A stretch of 64,000 nt of DNA from Agrypnia vestita. Taxonomy: Eukaryota > Arthropoda > Insecta > Trichoptera > Phryganeidae. Where the stretch lies: positions 1 to 64,000 of the forward strand of contig JADDOH010024920.1 of the NCBI GenBank assembly GCA_016648135.1, written 5' to 3'. This document shows positions 1 to 10,224 of the stretch, in pieces. Made by a program: the position numbers and the translations under genes. Numbering within the stretch: position 1 is the first letter of the stretch; each line of letters opens with the position of its first letter. Under the pieces are notes generated by a model that searched no databases, was not told the origin of the DNA, and saw only the letters and a program-made list of their open reading frames with translations.

Positions 1-59
1 TAGTGCATGTTAGCCGTTGGTTAGATTAATACACTTGTGAGAAGTATTTTAGGAAGAAG

Positions 60-225
60 GCATTCGTGTGTGAATAATACTATGGTTGTTGTATGTAGTG
101 GTAATTACATGCTAGTGTAGTGATTATCCTGATGAAGAGACGGGTACGTCTCGAAACCGGTAGATAAAAAATTTCAGTAAGTGGTTATATGTAATACTAA
201 TATAATTAAAATTTTGTAAAAATGC
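60..225 (+). repeat. Penelope-like element terminal repeat fragment, copy 1
   Basis: This block resembles the reverse complement of about 59150-59300: both carry ACTATGGTTG, then TAGTG-rich sequence, then the hammerhead-like core, then a GTAAGTGG or GTAGTGG tail. Motifs of the form CTGAYGAA-hairpin-GAAAC are typical of the terminal repeats (pLTRs) of Penelope-like retroelements. No reverse transcriptase is visible next to it, so it is a solo or truncated copy. The PLE assignment rests on motif style and is an inference. Confidence 0.5.
124..167 (+). ncRNA. Hammerhead-ribozyme-like motif, PLE type
   Basis: Layout seen: stem I 5' arm TTATC (124-128), core CTGATGA (129-135), one extra A (136), stem II GAGACG with GGTA loop and CGTCTC (137-152, six perfect pairs), GAAA (153-156), CCGG (157-160), U-A cleavage dinucleotide (161-162), stem I 3' arm GATAA (163-167). 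CCGG is self-complementary and has no loop, so stem III can form only between two molecules, as in known dimeric hammerheads of retroelements. The extra A between the core and stem II departs from the CUGANGA consensus and may reduce activity. A second genomic copy shows compensatory changes in stem I. Confidence 0.6.
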
Positions 226-540
226 CTGACCACTAAGTATTAAAAATAAAAATGATCATTTTTGATAAAACTTTTTAATATTTTTTGAGTGTTACTTATA
301 CAAGTACAAAAATATTACTAAATTTTGGAACGCGTTAATTAAGATTAATATTGTGTGGGATTAATATTACTTTTCAATATTCCAAATAATGTATGGGAGA
401 AAATGTATTGATTTTCAGCCGGCAACCGACTGGCAAAATGAGTAATTTTGCTATCAGCAATAAATATCTATATGCATGAAAATCTAAAAATAAATTATTC
501 AACCTCTATAAGCGAGTCACTGCTACGTATAACCTTCGCG
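226..540. other. AT-rich noncoding sequence
   Basis: I see no gene or known repeat. A TTTTCAG at 411-418 is followed by only a short open stretch and is not supported as an exon. Confidence 0.4.
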
Positions 541-1010
541 CAACCGCATATTTTTACTCCCTTTATATTAACTCGTGGCGTCTGCTTGTCTTCTTGTCTG
601 ACGAAAAAACTTTGGATCCATTTTAAACCCCTTTCCCGTGATCCAATCGAGCTGAAACTTTGCAAGCAGACTCGTGGCGACGATCAAGAAGATCTATCAA
701 ATTTTCGTTAAAAAAAATTAATAAATTTTTGGATTTTTCAAATTTTGAATGGTTTTTTCATAAAACTTAACAAGGTGTATGAAAATATTTTAGCGCGTCT
801 GGTAAACGCGAAACCTGATTATAGAATAATTTTGGATTTTTGGAAATTTTTTATAACTCCCTTTCGTAGCGTCGCCCGACCGATGCCCAACGCGTAGGTT
901 AAGCGAAAAAAATGTTTCAACTACTAAATGAGAAAGGGAGGATAATAAAAACTTGGTTTTTATGGGTTATCTTTTTTTAAGCGTGAACACGTCTTCACGA
1001 AAAGCGATTC
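541..1010 (+). repeat. Family A repeat, copy A1
   Basis: The hallmark order is TTTTTACTCC, CTCGTGGCGTCTGCTTG, ACTTTGGATC, CCCGTGATCCAATCGAGCTG, GCAAGCAGACTCGTGGCGAC, then AAAAACTTGGTTTTTATGGG near the end. The same string of blocks recurs at 21050-21470, 31270-31950 and, inverted, 32845-34460. Short open frames across it are shared only because the DNA is shared; there is no recognisable protein. The class is unknown. Confidence 0.75.
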
Positions 1011-1183
1011 GAGGTTTGAGGTATATGTTCAAAAATTGAATATCATACATGATATTATATTGTACTGAATTATATTATATATATAAATAGAATTATATCT
1101 GAAATTATACCATGCAGATAGGAAGCTTATGATGTCACCAATGAGGGTGGATGTATTTTTATTGTATTTCATTAGTGGTGTAC

Positions 1184-1284
1184 CTGACGTCGTTGCAAAA
1201 TGATTCAAGATCGATTGTTTGAAGTCTCATACTTTTAGTATCATCGCCCGTTATTCGCAGTCCAAGAATATATCCCGCCTCAAC
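1184..1284 (-). CDS. Candidate internal host exon, unknown protein
   Basis: Read on the minus strand, a pyrimidine-rich acceptor (TAGTTTTTTCAG) is followed by 101 bases that stay open in one frame for 33 codons and end at a good donor (GACGTCAG then GTACAC). The predicted peptide begins VEAGYILGLRITGDD and ends with DLESFCNDV. It starts in phase 0 and ends with two bases of a codon. Its GC content (about 45%) is clearly above the flanking DNA (about 30%). I do not recognise the protein. Its strand is opposite to the exon at 2889-3114, so the two would belong to different genes. A chance match is possible because the block is short. Confidence 0.4.
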
Positions 1285-1683
1285 CTGAAAAAACTATTTA
1301 CTTATTTATATTAATATGGGATAATATTAATAATAATAATAATAGTCACAGAAGCAGAGTAATTACAAATATAATAAAAAATAAGAAAATAACGGTATTA
1401 GAGGACATTAAAAACAATACATAACTAATAACTATAATACAAAAGAACTATGTATATAATAAATTCAACACTAAACACCTTTGAAATATAGATAACGAGA
1501 TCAAATATTTGAACAATTGATGATTTATCCAATGCACAATTGAAAGACTGGATAATAGATGCGATAAAAATACCATTCGGAGTAGATAAGAGATTATACT
1601 GACAAACAGAACAAACAATGACAAAAAAATAACAGATATTATTATGTATCTCCCTCCGATTAATTAATTATAGAGAGATTAGA

Positions 1684-1733
1684 AAGTTAGAATTAGTTCT
1701 GAAAAATTTGGACATACTCAAAATATTACATAA
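1684..1733. repeat. Fragment shared with family C ends
   Basis: The string TTCTGAAAAATTTGGACATACTC followed by AAAATATT recurs downstream of family C copies near 18045 and 43285. It is an isolated terminal fragment. Confidence 0.5.
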
Positions 1734-1759
1734 TCGTTTAAAAATTTAGATTACTAAAT

Positions 1760-2035
1760 TTTATTCTTCCAGGGTTATGAAAACCCTTAATGCTAAACGA
1801 AGATTATCGTTAGGGTCCTGGAGGATTGCCCGACAGCCGATTGCTCGACAACTCCGGAGGAAAGCGGCGAGTCTACCCATAATAAGTAGTGACAAACAGC
1901 AATAAAAATGTATGAGGACAGTTTGGGCTTTGATTGGTCTAGTCTAGACCCAACAAGTACCGAAACGGCGCAAGACAGATGCAGATTCTAGGGAATAAAA
2001 GCAGGATAAAGGGTCGAAGATGATCATTATGATGA
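1760..2035 (+). pseudogene. Degenerate LINE 3' coding remnant (tentative)
   Basis: Plus-strand translation in broken frames gives pieces such as FDWSSLDP and AQDRCRF, which resemble the conserved DW-x-x-L...DR-x-x-W/F region at the C-terminus of RTE-like reverse transcriptase proteins. Stops are frequent and no catalytic motif is present. The call is weak. Confidence 0.25.
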
Positions 2036-2119
2036 AAAAAATATTCCCCTAATATTTTTAAGATCTGTTATTTTAAAATAATTATTTTAAAGTACTCGTA
2101 TATTAAGAATGTTTTCACG

Positions 2120-2260
2120 GCCACTCAGAATCTTTAAGTTTGATGATGATGGACTCTGCAATGGGTTCCGAAACGTCGGCCCGAAAGGTCGTAACAACAC
2201 GGCATAATACCCCAGAAAACACAAACTTGAATACCCGTATATTGTCATTACTTTCTGCAT
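2120..2260 (+). repeat. Family M repeat, copy 1 (PLE-like)
   Basis: The segment CTGCAATGGGTTCCGAAACG, then TCGGCC, GGTCGTAA, ACACGGC and ATACCCCAGAA matches 47950-48050 closely. The 47957 copy has CTGATGA upstream of the hairpin and GAAACG after it, a layout like PLE terminal repeats. Here the first core base is changed. A 74-codon minus-strand open frame across it is a by-product. Confidence 0.5.
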
Positions 2261-2299
2261 TACCATGATTACATAATTCTCATTCACATGAACCTGCAT

Positions 2300-2860
2300 A
2301 TATGTGTCCATATAAAAAATAACGCAGACATAATAATATAGTCTCCTTCACATGTTTATTAATGACACATTTATGATAAAACCGATAAAATAAACTATTT
2401 ATTATTATTAGTAATTACTAATAGTAGTAATTTTTTTAGACAAGGAATTTACTTTAATTCATGTCTCATAAGTGGGCTATAAAATCGAAGGCAACAATAT
2501 CCAAAATAATTAAAAAATGTTTTGAATGCAGTCACCGAGGATTACTAATTTAAAATGTACCTACTGAATTCTATATTTTATGTATCTATCTCTTCCAAAA
2601 TCATGTTTCCTATTTTAAAGGCTGTGTTCCCTATAAAATATCGAATTCAGTAGGATTATAAATAGTAGCCTTTGATGATTGCACTCAATTTTTTTTTGGA
2701 TATTGCAGCCTTTGCTTTTATACCCCACATGTGACGTATTTTGGGGAAATTTTAAAGGGATGGTGGTTTGTAATGGGTAAAGTAATGAGTTATCTGTAAC
2801 TATTTATTTACTGCATATTTCTAGTGATTTTTATCATCTGTTTGGTCTCCAAATAACATA
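2300..2860. other. AT-rich noncoding sequence upstream of host exon
   Basis: No gene or clear repeat is seen. Given the acceptor at 2888 it would be intronic to the plus-strand gene. Confidence 0.35.
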
Positions 2861-2888
2861 AAATATGTGAATGTCGAAACTTTTGCAG

Positions 2889-3114
2889 GGAAATATTACA
2901 GATTTATTTCGCAGATAGACCTGCTTTACCTGCAGCTAAGGAAGGGTTAATAAATTTACTTCCAGAGCCAGCGGCGATAAAAGTATTGATGAAGATGTGG
3001 TGCAGTTATACTCTCGATTGCATCGCCATGGCAACGGTGACCACGGGGCACGTGCCTATGCGGAACGAATCCTGTTGGTTATTTTACCGTGAAGTGCGGC
3101 ACATGTTTGTGCAG
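2889..3114 (+). CDS. Host gene internal exon, unknown protein
   Basis: This is the most convincing host coding segment. An acceptor (ACTTTTGCAG, ending 2888) precedes 226 bases that remain open for 75 codons in one frame, and a strong donor follows (GTGCAG then GTGAGG at 3115). The first base completes a codon begun in the previous exon and the last codon (CAG) is complete, so the next exon should start in phase 0. The peptide includes YFADRPALPAAKEGLINLLP, then PAAIKVLMKMWCSY, and ends REVRHMFVQ. It has mixed hydrophobic and charged residues, several Trp and Cys, and no low complexity, as expected of a folded domain. Wobble positions and GC (about 48%) differ from the AT-rich flanks. I could not identify the family. 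No partner exon is secure within the window, so introns on both sides are probably long. Confidence 0.7.
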
Positions 3115-4240
3115 GTGAGGCAGTCCCACCAGGAGGATCGGTACACCTACAGACAGACACATATACGAACTGATATAGTTTTTTGCACTGAATAAATTAA
3201 GTTACGTGAAATGAAAGTGCACTACTTTGTAAGCTTCCGTTTCCCAACGTGGGATGGCGTTACTTCCCGCTCCCTCGAGATTCGTGAGGCGTATCGGGTA
3301 ACCGAAAAATTCGCGCGATTTTTTATATTAAAAATGAAATAAGGGTAGAATTTCAGAAAAATACTTTAAAAAATATATTAAAATAATCTTTCAGTTTTAA
3401 AGTCAACGGCGTCACGGGGAGGCTGCGAATAAAAACCCGAAAGATTTCCACCAAACTAGTAATGGTAAGATTAAGCTTTTTCATATCCATCACGTCATGG
3501 ATTAGCGTTGGTGGGAGGCGTAAAGAAGCATTATAAACAATTAGTTAATGAGAGTACATTGAATTTTTTTTTCAAGAACACAATACTGGATTTCTCACTA
3601 CCAACAGCGTTGTGTTCAGTTCTGAAAGAAATATTGTTCTAACCACTGCGGAACTGCTTCGAAATTTTTATCTTATGGTCTTGGGTATTGTTCAAGTCGA
3701 TAGTCAGGCTTCTTTATATCTTAGTTTTGATCTTCATCTGTCACCATAACTACCTTTCTTTGAGTTTTTCATTTCTTCTTATGATATTAACAAAATCTTC
3801 GAGACGTTTTTTGCGTAGGTTATAACCGATATATCTCCCCATTTGCTTAATTTACACTCATAAGTATAATTTATGAGTTGTTAAATGCCTAAAAATATAC
3901 ATAAAAGTACAACATTTCTTGCAAAATAGAGTATTTTAATTGTGGGTACGTCGCCTACGATTTTCAATGTTAGTCTGATTCTTGGTCCTTTATTTCACAT
4001 TTCAGGGTTACAATACGTTATTTTACTTGTGAGTAGTATAAATTTTTAAAAGCCTTTGTCAAAGCTACCTGTATTACTATGTTTACATGTTTAGAAATGT
4101 CATAAAAAAGCTTTTTCAGGATTATAACTTCACAGTCTAATGAAAGGTCCAATCTCAAGGCACATGGTTCGGAATCTTCATCGTTCAATCTTTTGTAGAC
4201 TTTCATCATACGGGATCAGATTGTTTTCCTACATATCGAC
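3115..4240. other. Presumed intron, mostly unique sequence
   Basis: AT-rich DNA downstream of the host exon. A minor block at 3240-3320 is GC-richer but has no supported frame. A short open frame on the minus strand (4018-4209, KRLNDEDSEP region) shares a 40-bp segment with 7985-8030, suggesting a dispersed repeat of unknown kind. Confidence 0.35.
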
Positions 4241-4244
4241 GGCT

Positions 4245-4451
4245 CCTACGTATAATATCGTAACCCACAAATCGACATACACATGTGTATTTAATTATAT
4301 ATTTAATTCCAAGAAAGAAAAAAAATATTTTGCAATAAATAACGTTTTTTAATTATTTTTTTTTCTTGGAATTAAAGATATAATTAAATACCTATGAAAT
4401 ACACAGTAAACTCAAAATCGTCGATTTGTTGGTTACGATATTATACGTAGG
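4245..4451. repeat. Foldback element (inverted repeat)
   Basis: The left arm starts CCTACGTATAATATCGTAAC and the right arm is its reverse complement ending at 4451. The arms also share the blocks ACAAATCGAC and TTTAATTCCAAGAAA. The total is about 207 bp around an AT-rich centre. It is a palindromic MITE-like element with no coding capacity. Confidence 0.7.
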
Positions 4452-4959
4452 ATATTTGTTTTGTTTAAAACATCCTGTGCATCAAATTTTTTACCTCTTT
4501 ATTTGGCAAGGTTATGACGCACATTCCGCATTTAAAAAATAACGTAAGGGAGACCCACCAAGACGTCTATTTTAAAATAAAAAACGTTTTTACGCACAAA
4601 TTTACACAGAAAGTTAAGTATTTATATTATGAGTCATTATTACAAGAGGTTTCCAATCCACTCAAAAATATAAACTCATCCAGCCGTACGTACCTACTGT
4701 GGTTAGGCGGATACTCGGATAGGTTTTTATCTTCCTTTGAAGAATGATATTTTCAGGAGTGCTCCCGGATTTCAGGACCGTGCATTGCATAAAACATTAC
4801 GGATTTACTTAATACATCGGGTTTATTTCGTCTTTTCTTTGTACTTCGGAAAAAATCTGTTTTTATTCTCACTTTTTCAACCCGCGTAGGACTTGACATG
4901 AATACCGTGACATCGCACGCCAAAGCAATATATATTTGTTCAATGATAGCAAAATAAGT

Positions 4960-5060
4960 TTGTAAAGATATATTATAGATTCCTCATAGAGACGAATCTC
5001 TTTTTTATACGGGAAAGTAGGTATGTAAGTGTTTTCGGGTATCCATGGGGCGTCTTTCCA
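4960..5060 (+). repeat. Family C repeat, 5' fragment
   Basis: The stretch ATAGAGACGAATC, TTTTTTATACGGGAAAG and TAGGTATGTAAG matches the start of the fuller family C copies at 17575 and 42835. Confidence 0.6.
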
Positions 5061-5159
5061 TTATATACAAGGCCAGTACGCAGCCATAAGAAAACTGCTC
5101 GAGTAGGTATATATTTTGGATTAAAGGTACTGATACACAAGCTTATTAGTGGCACGTGA

Positions 5160-5879
5160 GCATGCGAAGTATTGACCTTCTATAGCCCTTGCTTATTAGT
5201 GGCATGTGTGTGCGCACATTGCTAGTAATGAGCATGCTAATGTCACTCACCATGAGAAGGGGTATCTTTTGAACATGTGTGAACAGGCTTGCTAATTATA
5301 AGCAAGCTTATGTCATTCGTGGCTAGTATCGATTATCAATGCGATCTTCTCAATCCGCGACAGATGAAACAAATATGGCGCGTTGGGGAGATGATAAAAC
5401 ATTACTTTTCGTGACTTATTATAGAAATCACGAATCTCGGTAGAATACTCGGTCACCGCTATGTAAAAATAATATAACAAGAAATAATGTTTATGAAACT
5501 TTATTAAAAGACATGAATGATTCAAATGTTACAATAAAAATTATAAAAACTAAAATCAAAAATATTTTGATTTATTGGTTCACTTGAATTTTCTATTTCA
5601 GTTTGCAGTTTCCATTATGAACAAGAGCGTCTCTATTCTGACAAGAGTATGCCAGTAATAAGCATGTGGGTTTGATTAAACCCAGGAACTGTTTTGATTT
5701 ATTGGTTCACTTGAATTTTCTATTTCAGTTTGCAAAGTTTCAATTTTGAACTAGAGTTCCTCTCTATTCTATGACAAAAGCATGCCACTAATAAGCATGT
5801 GTGTTTGATTGGTAGCTTTGAGCATGCTTATTTATGAGCATGCTTATAATGAGCAAGTGTGTACAGTTGTTAGGGCATG
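5160..5879 (+). promoter_or_regulatory. Cluster of nine GCATG motifs
   Basis: GCATG occurs at 5160, 5202, 5232, 5662, 5780, 5795, 5822, 5838 and 5875, many embedded in GAGCATGCT or TAATAAGCATG contexts. GCAUG is the core RNA site of Rbfox-family splicing factors. The cluster lies about 2-2.8 kb downstream of the plus-strand exon at 2889-3114, so it would be read in the sense direction in the intron. Part of the cluster arises from a local 127-bp duplication. The role is inferred only. Confidence 0.3.
5565..5818 (+). repeat. Two-copy tandem duplication, 127-bp period
   Basis: The block beginning TTTTGATTTATTGGTTCACT recurs after 127 bp (5565 and 5692). Each copy ends in a GCATG-containing segment ATGCCA(G/C)TAATAAGCATG. 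Confidence 0.8.
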
Positions 5880-6023
5880 CTAGTTTTGAGCACGCAAATA
5901 AGCATACCAGTAATAAGCATATGTATCTGTACCTTAATGAATGCGAGCGGAAGTTTAGGTTCCAAAATATACAGTGCCACTTATATCTACATATCTACAT
6001 AAGATAATTGATGAATTTATGCG

Positions 6024-6045
6024 TTAACCTAACCTAACCTAACCT
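6024..6045 (-). repeat. Interstitial telomeric-type tract (TTAGG)n
   Basis: Four CCTAA units in a row (TTAACCTAACCTAACCTAAC and CT). TTAGG is the usual insect telomere repeat, and short internal tracts are common. It supports an arthropod origin but does not show that the window is subtelomeric. Confidence 0.7.
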
Positions 6046-6164
6046 GTATACACGATAATTTCGCATTGCGTACTGACACAGTTTATTATGAAACTACCCT
6101 ATTTGAGTAGATCAGTATAAAACATACACAATTATTGCGTACTGCTGATGTATAGATTGGAAGA

Positions 6165-6665
6165 CGGCAGTGAGAAATTTGTATTCCAAAATATACGCGA
6201 TTAGATGAATAGAATGGAAAGACACATTCATGGGGCTTACGACCTATAGTATGGCTGGCTTAAGTGATCACTTCACACAATGTAACGTTCACCAATTCCA
6301 CACTTAATAGACTACCACATCCATCTTTTTAATTTTTAATTTTTTTATTTAAGGAATCTCAACAGTACAATTTATTTTAATGACACAATGTATTGAATAG
6401 TTGGTATTATCGAGATCCATGGCATAACTTTAAATATTTAAGTTAAACAGAAAATAACAATAACAATAAAAATCATACCTTTACTACCGCCATCTGTAAC
6501 TGAAACATTTGTCATTTCCATAATCTAGTACAGATTTCGCCATAGGAAATGAGATATCCATATTTTTGATTTTAGTTTTTAACTTCTATATAATATATCA
6601 TGTATAAAGATGTTCCCCTAGGGATAAAATCCAGTATTGTGTTCTCATTTTTTTTAACATACTCA
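6165..6665 (+). repeat. Family C repeat, near-complete copy
   Basis: Hallmarks in order: GGGGCTTACGACCTAT, GGCTTAAGTGATCACTT, TGTAACGTTCACCAATTCCA, a CCGCCATCTGTAAC block, then the end TAAAATCCAGTATTGTGTTC and AACATACTCAAA. The family recurs at least ten more times in the window. It has no coding capacity and its class is unknown. Confidence 0.65.
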
Positions 6666-7264
6666 AATTAAAAAAATTAAAAGTATTCTGAAATAAGTTT
6701 GTAGTCACATTATTATTATTAATAACGAAAAAACAAAAATAAATTGAAAAGGCGACTTAAAAAATTCGAGACGTGGATCTACAAAAGAATATTCAAAATA
6801 AGCTGGATGGACAGTAACGAATGCGGAGTTTATTAAATAATTTATTATTATAAATTATATAATAAACTTCTTTAAGGTTTGAAATAAGTTAGTGTTTGGA
6901 GCTTTCTCCATAAAAAATATTTATTTTTTTATTCTATTTTTTTATTCTTTATTTGTCTTGTCATATATCTGTGTTGTATTTGTGTTTTAAATCTGTCCTT
7001 CGTGTATTTTTCCAATGTCTGTTTTTATTAAAGTTGTTTTTGCATCGGTAGGATTTTACAAATTTTAAAAACGCTGGTCTTCACCTGTTTCTTTTTGTTT
7101 TTTTATATGTGATACTCTTAATTAATTTTAATCATAGTTATTTTATTTTGTCTAAATATGTTTGAAAAGTTAGTCCATCATTTTTTAAGTCTTATTTTAT
7201 AATCGAGTCTATCATACTATAGCACAAGCAATGCCGAGTGTGGAAAACAGTATTTAAGTTAAAT

Positions 7265-7640
7265 ATACCCATTTTATTATTCAATTTAATTCAATTTATT
7301 TATTTTTAATATAATATTTACATTACAAACATATGTTACATTTGTAAATATTATTAACAACTGAGAAAATATACAAACAACAAAATATCAAAGGTGTAGG
7401 AGAATCCTGAGAATACGGAAAACCCTCTCAGAGACATGGAACAGATCGATGTTTAGAGTAATATTGTTCAGCATAGCAGTAGCTCTTCCAACAGGCATAA
7501 CCATTGTCATGTTGATCCTGTATATTGGAATGTTAAACAATCTATACTGACGCTGTCTTAGGTAATTATCAGGAATATATAAACCAATGCTCCGCATAAT
7601 TTCAGGATTATCGATCGTACCGCGCAACAGGCGATAAAAA
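7265..7640 (-). pseudogene. LINE 3' end (Jockey/CR1-like), C-terminal ORF fragment
   Basis: The minus strand keeps an open frame of 79 codons (7388-7627) ending ERVFRILRILLHL. Its pattern RQRQYRLFNIPIYRIN, then a VMPVGRATAMLNN segment and a final hydrophobic F-R-x-L stretch is the usual C-terminal tail of Jockey/CR1-type reverse transcriptase proteins. A/T-rich 3' UTR follows to about 7265. Everything upstream (catalytic core) is missing, as in 5'-truncated LINE insertions. Confidence 0.55.
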
Positions 7641-8720
7641 TGCGATTAAAAAGAAACACAATGGATTTTAATGGAAATTATTCAATTAGGAAACGGATTT
7701 TATTAAAAAAAAATATGACGACTTTTAATGGAAATTATACAATTAGGATTACATGTTCTGTATATTATAATAATGCTTATGTCAGTCCCGTTATAATAAA
7801 GGTTTTTCAATAAGAATTGATGAAGCATTGTGAATAAAAGGAATAAACCCTCCAGCGCCAGCGAGCTGTATATTACCCCCTACGGGATGTTTGAACAGAT
7901 CACGGACATTGGGCCGCTACCCCCATTCGTTTTATATGACCACACTAAGTGCTGTTTGTGAGACGTTTAATGACTAAACAAGGGTTCGGAATCCTCATCG
8001 CCCAACATTTTCTGACCACCCTTCACCCTATCTTTGTTCAAGTACATTACTGTTCGCTTCTACTCCCTTAAACATATTCTTATGAATAATATTGAAGGTA
8101 GTATAATCACACTTTTATTCAAGTTATACTTCTTTTGGCGTATTTAGGGAATTTTTTTATTGTAACGGAAGTAGCGCACGCAGCATGTAGCGGAAATGCG
8201 ATACCAGAACTAAATATGCCATATTAAATTCTTCTCAGCTGTCAGAATCTGTTTACACGCGAATTCACGAATGTTTCGTTCGTTTTTGTTTGCCCCAATT
8301 ATTTTAATATTCGAAGTTATATTTCTGTATGCATGAGTTTTAATTCTTTTTATAACACAAGATAAAATAATCGACAATCACTCACAGATAGATCAGTGTA
8401 GATTTTTACAACTCAATACTTCGAGCGTCAGTAATATATATATATAAATTTGCATTTTTTTAGTTTTTAAGTGTAAATTCTACCGCAAGCACAAATTTCT
8501 TTAAATGAGAATATATTACAAAGTTGAATACTTACAATGTTCTGCAAGCTATTATTCTGGGTTCGTATGCCGGTGGTAACTTAATATTTTTTTGATAGTT
8601 TTTCTGTAGATTTTTATTTTATTTAGAAAAAATAGAAATACGAACACGGAATGTCACATTAATATTCTTATACTATTTTCGAACAAACGCTTGTTCTACG
8701 GAAATAGAACTAACCTAATG

Positions 8721-8800
8721 GCCTCCTAGAATGGGGCTTGAACTACCGACCTGTGGAACACTAGGCGAGAGTTCAAACCATTAGACCAACAAACTACTAC
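8721..8800 (-). repeat. tRNA-like sequence (SINE head or tRNA pseudogene)
   Basis: On the minus strand there is a perfect RNA polymerase III A box (TGGTCTAATGG, 8778-8788) and, about 45 bases on, a near B box (AGTTCAAGCCC, 8734-8744). The T-arm stem does not pair properly, so this is not a working tRNA. Similar GATGGGGCTTGAACT text recurs at 61945-61970. Confidence 0.55.
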
Positions 8801-9204
8801 TCCATATATAATAAACAGAGTAGAATAATTATACTTATTTAAATGAAATTACATTTTAGATGTAATATCGTTTCGTGATGATAATAACAAATTTTGATAA
8901 ATTATTTCGAAAGATACACGTAAAAATCTATGACCATCATCATTTTCATCCCCTTATCTCAAGAGTATCGAACTCCATAAGGCGTTTGCAGAGGTGTTCA
9001 ACCCACATAATTTGTGGTCATATTTGTTAAGCACCCTGACAAATATACTACTTGAAACAAATATACAAATATACTATCTAACACATACTCTTACTTCTGT
9101 GATAAATGTGTTTCTTGTAATTGGCCTAAAGCTCTGTCAATTATATGACTGATGTTCATGGTTATAAATGGCTAAGACTACCTATAAACGAAAAATAAAT
9201 AATT

Positions 9205-9275
9205 TATATAAAATAACTTTATAAACACCACTTTTTTATTTTTAAAAATTAAACATGTTTCGAAGCCAATGGCTT
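9205..9275 (-). repeat. PLE-type end fragment
   Basis: Reverse complement reads GCCATTGGCTTCGAAACATG, then an A/T stretch, then AAAGTGGTGTTTATAAAG. Hairpin-GAAACATG followed by AATAAAGTGGTGTTTA resembles the inverted arms at 40752-40905 and the palindrome at 20260-20352. Assignment to PLE is an inference. Confidence 0.35.
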
Positions 9276-9593
9276 AATGAAAAATAAAAAATAATATATC
9301 CTATCTTCTTTATTATTTAATAAATATTAAATATACGGCTGATGAATACTTACATTTCTATTGTCGGCAGATTAGTTTAGTATTATTATTATTATAAGAG
9401 CTTCACCATTTTTTTCTCACTGAAAGCGATAATTTTTTGAATTAAAATGTATCTATCTTAAATTTTTCTTAATAGAATTTTTTTTTTCTTAAGAGCTATG
9501 GCAATTCAACCGACTTGCTCAGATCAGATTTCTTTTGCATTTTTTCAAGTGTTATCTATCTTTATCAGTAGAAAGTCCCCACGATTTTTGTAC

Positions 9594-9863
9594 GTAGTAG
9601 GTACAATATTTCTGAGTAATTGCTTGAAACAAACAACGACTGATGGCGTAGTAGGTACAATATTTCTGAGTAATTGCTTGAAACAAACAACGACTGATAG
9701 CGTAGTAGGTACAATATTTCTGAGTAATTGCTTGAAACGAACAATGACTGATGGCGTAGTGGGTACAATATTTCTGAGTAATTGCTTGAAATAAACACCG
9801 ACTGATGGCGTAGTAGGAACAATATTTCTGAGTAATTGATTGAAACAAACAACGACTGATGGC
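9594..9863 (+). repeat. 54-bp minisatellite, five units
   Basis: Units start at 9594, 9648, 9702, 9756 and 9810 with exact 54-bp spacing; each begins GTAGTAGGTACAATATTTCT and ends near ACTGATGGC. Differences are a few point changes per unit. Because 54 is divisible by three and the unit has few stops, one plus and three minus frames stay open across the array, giving 18-residue repeats. No start context, flanking exon or known protein supports translation. Confidence 0.9.
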
Positions 9864-10224
9864 GTCATGATGCTCAGAAAATTTTTATTTCCAAATAAGG
9901 TATTAAATGCAAATCACCTATACCCACAATAAAACCACAATAACCACGGACATTAATTTATTACCATATTTACCACACATTGGTAACAATGTGGTAACAC
10001 ATTCATCTAAAAACATTTGTATCCACTTTTTTTATTCCATTATTATTTTTATTCCATTAGTAAACGTAAGATATTGAAAAATATGGCCTGAAGAAGAACA
10101 ATCACAATTTTCTAACACTGATTTTCTAAACCTACAACTTAGAATGCGATGTTCGGTGTAATATTTTTGCCATTCTCTTATATGGGGTGGAGGGAGGCAT
10201 GGACACTAAACCATGGCTTTTGAT

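Noticed and set aside
3396..3466. Next exon of the plus-strand gene (acceptor at 3395, donor at 3467)
   Set aside because: The only open frame is out of phase with the exon at 2889-3114; the required phase hits a stop at once.
6024..6045. True chromosome end
   Set aside because: Only four telomeric units, internal, with ordinary sequence on both sides.
8721..8800. Functional tRNA gene
   Set aside because: The A box is perfect, but the T stem and acceptor do not pair and similar text recurs in repeats.
9545..9868. Three overlapping minus-strand open frames (95-107 codons) as genes
   Set aside because: They are frames of the 54-bp minisatellite; its length, divisible by three, keeps several frames open.
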